Translations under genes and position numbers: made by a program
Origin: Candidatus Poribacteria bacterium
Lineage (GTDB): Bacteria > Poribacteria > WGA-4E > WGA-3G
Assembly: GCA_009845505.1 (NCBI GenBank)
Contig: VXZL01000299.1
Location: 1 to 7,788, forward strand
DNA length: 7,788 bases
Direction: 5' to 3'
Shown: piece by piece, positions 6,885-7,788 of the stretch
Numbering within the stretch: the stretch's first letter is position 1
How the letters are laid out: each line of letters opens with the position of its first letter
The notes under the pieces: generated by a model
What the model saw: the letters and a program-made list of their open reading frames with translations, nothing else
The model's database searches: none
What the model was told of the DNA's origin: nothing

Positions 6885-7268
6885 CTAGTTAGCGACTGTT
6901 GCCTTAAAGCGCGGGTCTGCTTCAACAGCCTTAACCAAAGCGTCTGTTGTAACCTTACCCTTTTCAATCTTCACGACAGCCTTATTTTCTTGCATAGAAA
7001 CGCTGACGACTTCAGAGACCCCGGTAACCTTTGTGAGTGCATCCTGCACTGCGCTGGTACATCCGCCTCATGTCATGCCGGTTACAGCGAGTGTTACTTC
7101 TTCAATACTTGTTTCTGCTGTCTGACTCGGTGCTTTTGCTGCTTGCTCTGGCGTTTCGGTCGTTTGGGTTGATGTTTCTGCTGGTTTCTTTGACGTGTCT
7201 GCACAAGCAATCACAAGCAGAAGTGTCGCAAGGCAGACGAGTACGATTCTCACGTTTAAGTGAAGCAT
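6885..7268 (-). CDS. Sec-containing HMA-domain lipoprotein, copy 1
   Basis: When TGA at 7068-7070 is read as selenocysteine (codon 67), the gene encodes 127 residues. Residues 1-22 are a lipoprotein signal (MLHLNVRIVLVCLATLLLVIAC) with a lipobox before Cys22, so the mature protein should be lipid-anchored outside the inner membrane. Residues 23-55 are a Thr/Glu/Ala/Pro-rich linker. Residues 56-127 form one HMA (MerP/CopZ-type) domain: EEVTLAVTGMT, then U67-G-G-C70, then TSAVQDAL, VTGVSEVVSV, NKAVVKIEKGKVT and DALVKAVEA, ending in TAG. The first Cys of GMTCxxC is replaced by Sec. HMA domains bind soft metals such as Cu(I) or Hg(II); Sec-x-x-Cys could bind metal or act in redox, and this is inferred. 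AAGGGG precedes the ATG by nine bases. A SECIS-like hairpin follows the TGA. Called conventionally, the gene would be a 66-residue fragment. Confidence 0.9.
7036..7050 (-). promoter_or_regulatory. Candidate bacterial SECIS element, copy 1
   Basis: On the minus strand AGTGCA-GGA-TGCACT forms a perfect 6-bp stem with a GGA triloop. The loop starts after 23 bases following the TGA. Bacterial SECIS elements lie in the coding region just after UGA, with a conserved G among the first two loop bases and the loop roughly 16-37 bases from UGA; this hairpin satisfies both rules. SelB would bind here to deliver Sec-tRNA. The element also encodes part of the HMA helix (VQDAL). Confidence 0.8.
7068..7070 (-). 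other. In-frame TGA read as selenocysteine (Sec67)
   Basis: The TGA falls exactly at the first metal-binding Cys of the HMA motif (GMT-U-GGC). An intact 60-residue HMA remainder follows in the same frame and ends in TAG. Cys TGT to TGA differs by one base. The paralogue has TGA at the same site. Confidence 0.9.
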
Positions 7269-7350
7269 AGGTTTATACCCCTTATTTATAGCAGCGATCT
7301 TCGGACCGCGGTTTTTAATATTGCACATTAACAGCCTGTTCATATAGAGA

Positions 7351-7377
7351 GAAAGGGTGAGGAATCCCCACCCCTTC
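7351..7377 (-). terminator. Terminator between the two selenoprotein genes
   Basis: In the minus-strand transcript a 12-bp stem (GAAGGGGUGGGG with CCUCACCCUUUC, loop AUU) forms 10 bases after the TAA of the upstream selenoprotein gene. Two of its pairs are G-U, which pair only in minus-strand RNA and become A-C mismatches in + strand RNA. This supports function in minus-strand transcription. The tail is UCUCUAUAU, only moderately U-rich, so termination may be partial. Confidence 0.65.
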
Positions 7378-7386
7378 AAACTAATC

Positions 7387-7779
7387 TTATTGGGCAACTT
7401 CGGCACTAAAACCTGCGCCTTTAACTGCCTCGGTAAGTGCGGCAGCCGTCACTTTACCCTTTTTGACCTTTACCACAGCCGTATTCGTATCAGAAGAAAC
7501 ACTCACCACTTCAGAAACGCCTGTGAGCCCGCTAAGTGCAGCCTGCACTTTACTGGTACACGCGCCTCATGTCATACCTGTGACATTCAGTGTTACCTCT
7601 TCAACGGCGGCTTGCTCCATGTCTCCGGCCATGTCAGTCTTTGCTTCAGATTCCATTGCGGCACCTTCCATAGAGGTAGCGGCAGTCTCGGACATTTCTG
7701 CTTTCTTCCCGATCATACCACACCCTACCATGAATGCAAAGGCGACCAGACAAATTAGCGATAGTTTCGCTATACGCAT
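7387..7779 (-). CDS. Sec-containing HMA-domain lipoprotein, copy 2
   Basis: With TGA at 7567-7569 read as selenocysteine (codon 71), the gene encodes 130 residues and ends in TAA. A lipoprotein signal (MRIAKLSLICLVAFAFMVGC) leads to the predicted lipidated Cys20. The linker (21-59) is acidic and rich in Met (22, 29, 37, 42, 50, 54), unlike that of copy 1. The HMA domain spans about 60-130: EEVTLNVTGMT, U71-G-A-C74, TSKVQAALSG, LTGVSEVVSVS, AVVKVKKGKVT, ALTEAVKGAGF. It shares roughly two thirds of its residues with copy 1, so the two arose by duplication. An in-frame TAA two codons upstream shows that the gene begins at or after this ATG; any ribosome binding site is at or beyond the window edge. 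Metal binding or redox use of Sec-x-x-Cys is inferred; the metal is unknown. Confidence 0.9.
7534..7550 (-). promoter_or_regulatory. Candidate bacterial SECIS element, copy 2
   Basis: On the minus strand AAGTGCA-GGC-TGCACTT is a perfect 7-bp stem with a GGC triloop. As in copy 1, 23 bases separate the TGA from the loop, and the inner six pairs and the leading GG of the loop are the same. The outermost A-T pair is extra relative to copy 1. Conservation of position, stem and loop G in both paralogues supports a functional SECIS. Confidence 0.8.
7567..7569 (-). other. In-frame TGA read as selenocysteine (Sec71)
   Basis: The TGA sits at the first Cys of the HMA metal motif (GMT-U-GAC), aligned with the TGA of copy 1. 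It is followed by an uninterrupted 59-residue HMA remainder ending in TAA. Confidence 0.9.
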
Positions 7780-7788
7780 GAGTTAACC

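Noticed and set aside
5742..7070. A variant genetic code with TGA as Trp or Gly
   Set aside because: TGA terminates the glycosyltransferase gene at the expected family length, and none of the seven + strand genes uses TGA internally. The only internal TGAs are at HMA Cys positions.
6990..7270. Cys-rich open frames on the + strand (6990-7172 and 7037-7270)
   Set aside because: They are antisense shadows of the lipoprotein and HMA gene; their Cys-rich composition comes from the reversed Ala/Thr/Glu codons, with no ribosome binding site or recognisable domain.
7285..7290. A TATAAA -10 box upstream of selenoprotein copy 1
   Set aside because: It lies so close to the ATG that the transcript would start at or inside the ribosome binding site, and no -35 box is visible. 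The promoter of this gene remains unidentified.
6885..7779. Two broken pseudogenes, each truncated by a nonsense TGA
   Set aside because: Both frames stay open and HMA-like to a normal stop after the TGA, the TGA is at the identical motif position in diverged copies, and a SECIS-like hairpin follows each. Decay would not preserve all of this.
7357..7786. Open frames on the + strand (7357-7758 and 7463-7786)
   Set aside because: They lie antisense to the second selenoprotein gene and begin in or near its terminator; no family resemblance is seen.
1..7788. CRISPR arrays, tRNA or rRNA genes, insertion sequences
   Set aside because: No regularly spaced long repeats, cloverleaf-like segments, transposase frames or terminal inverted repeats were seen.

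Overview
The window reads as a stretch of Gram-negative-type bacterial chromosome. The combination of a secreted LamG-domain protein, a Uma2-family nuclease, a phytanoyl-CoA dioxygenase-like enzyme and standard central-metabolism genes resembles Candidatus Poribacteria (sponge-associated or marine) and relatives. That assignment is a recollection of gene-family content, not the result of a search. TAA, TAG and TGA all serve as ordinary stops here; TGA ends the glycosyltransferase gene at 5742-5744.

Layout. Positions 1-136 hold a short ATCCT repeat and a promoter region. On the + strand follow a secreted LamG protein (137-889), a Uma2-type nuclease (917-1495), cofactor-independent phosphoglycerate mutase gpmI (1538-3160), a small two-helix membrane protein (3209-3517), ribose-phosphate pyrophosphokinase prs (3623-4618), a GT4-like glycosyltransferase (4653-5744) and, behind its own promoter, a PhyH-type Fe(II)/2-oxoglutarate dioxygenase (5808-6668). 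A hairpin with a T run follows. gpmI and prs are housekeeping carbon and nucleotide metabolism; the other + strand genes have no evident common pathway.

The exciting part is on the minus strand, 6885-7779. Two tandem paralogous genes each encode a small lipoprotein with one heavy-metal-associated (HMA) domain. In both, the first cysteine codon of the GMTCxxC metal-binding motif is replaced by an in-frame TGA. Reading through TGA restores a complete HMA domain in each (127 and 130 residues). Exactly 23 nt after each TGA is the loop of a perfect 6- or 7-bp hairpin with a G-rich triloop (GGA or GGC), which matches the position and loop rule of a bacterial SECIS element. I therefore read both as selenoproteins with a Sec-x-x-Cys metal or redox site (GMT-U-GGC and GMT-U-GAC). 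Each gene is followed by its own terminator-like hairpin. Neither gene would survive standard gene calling intact: each would appear as a short lipoprotein ending in GMT, with the HMA domain lost.
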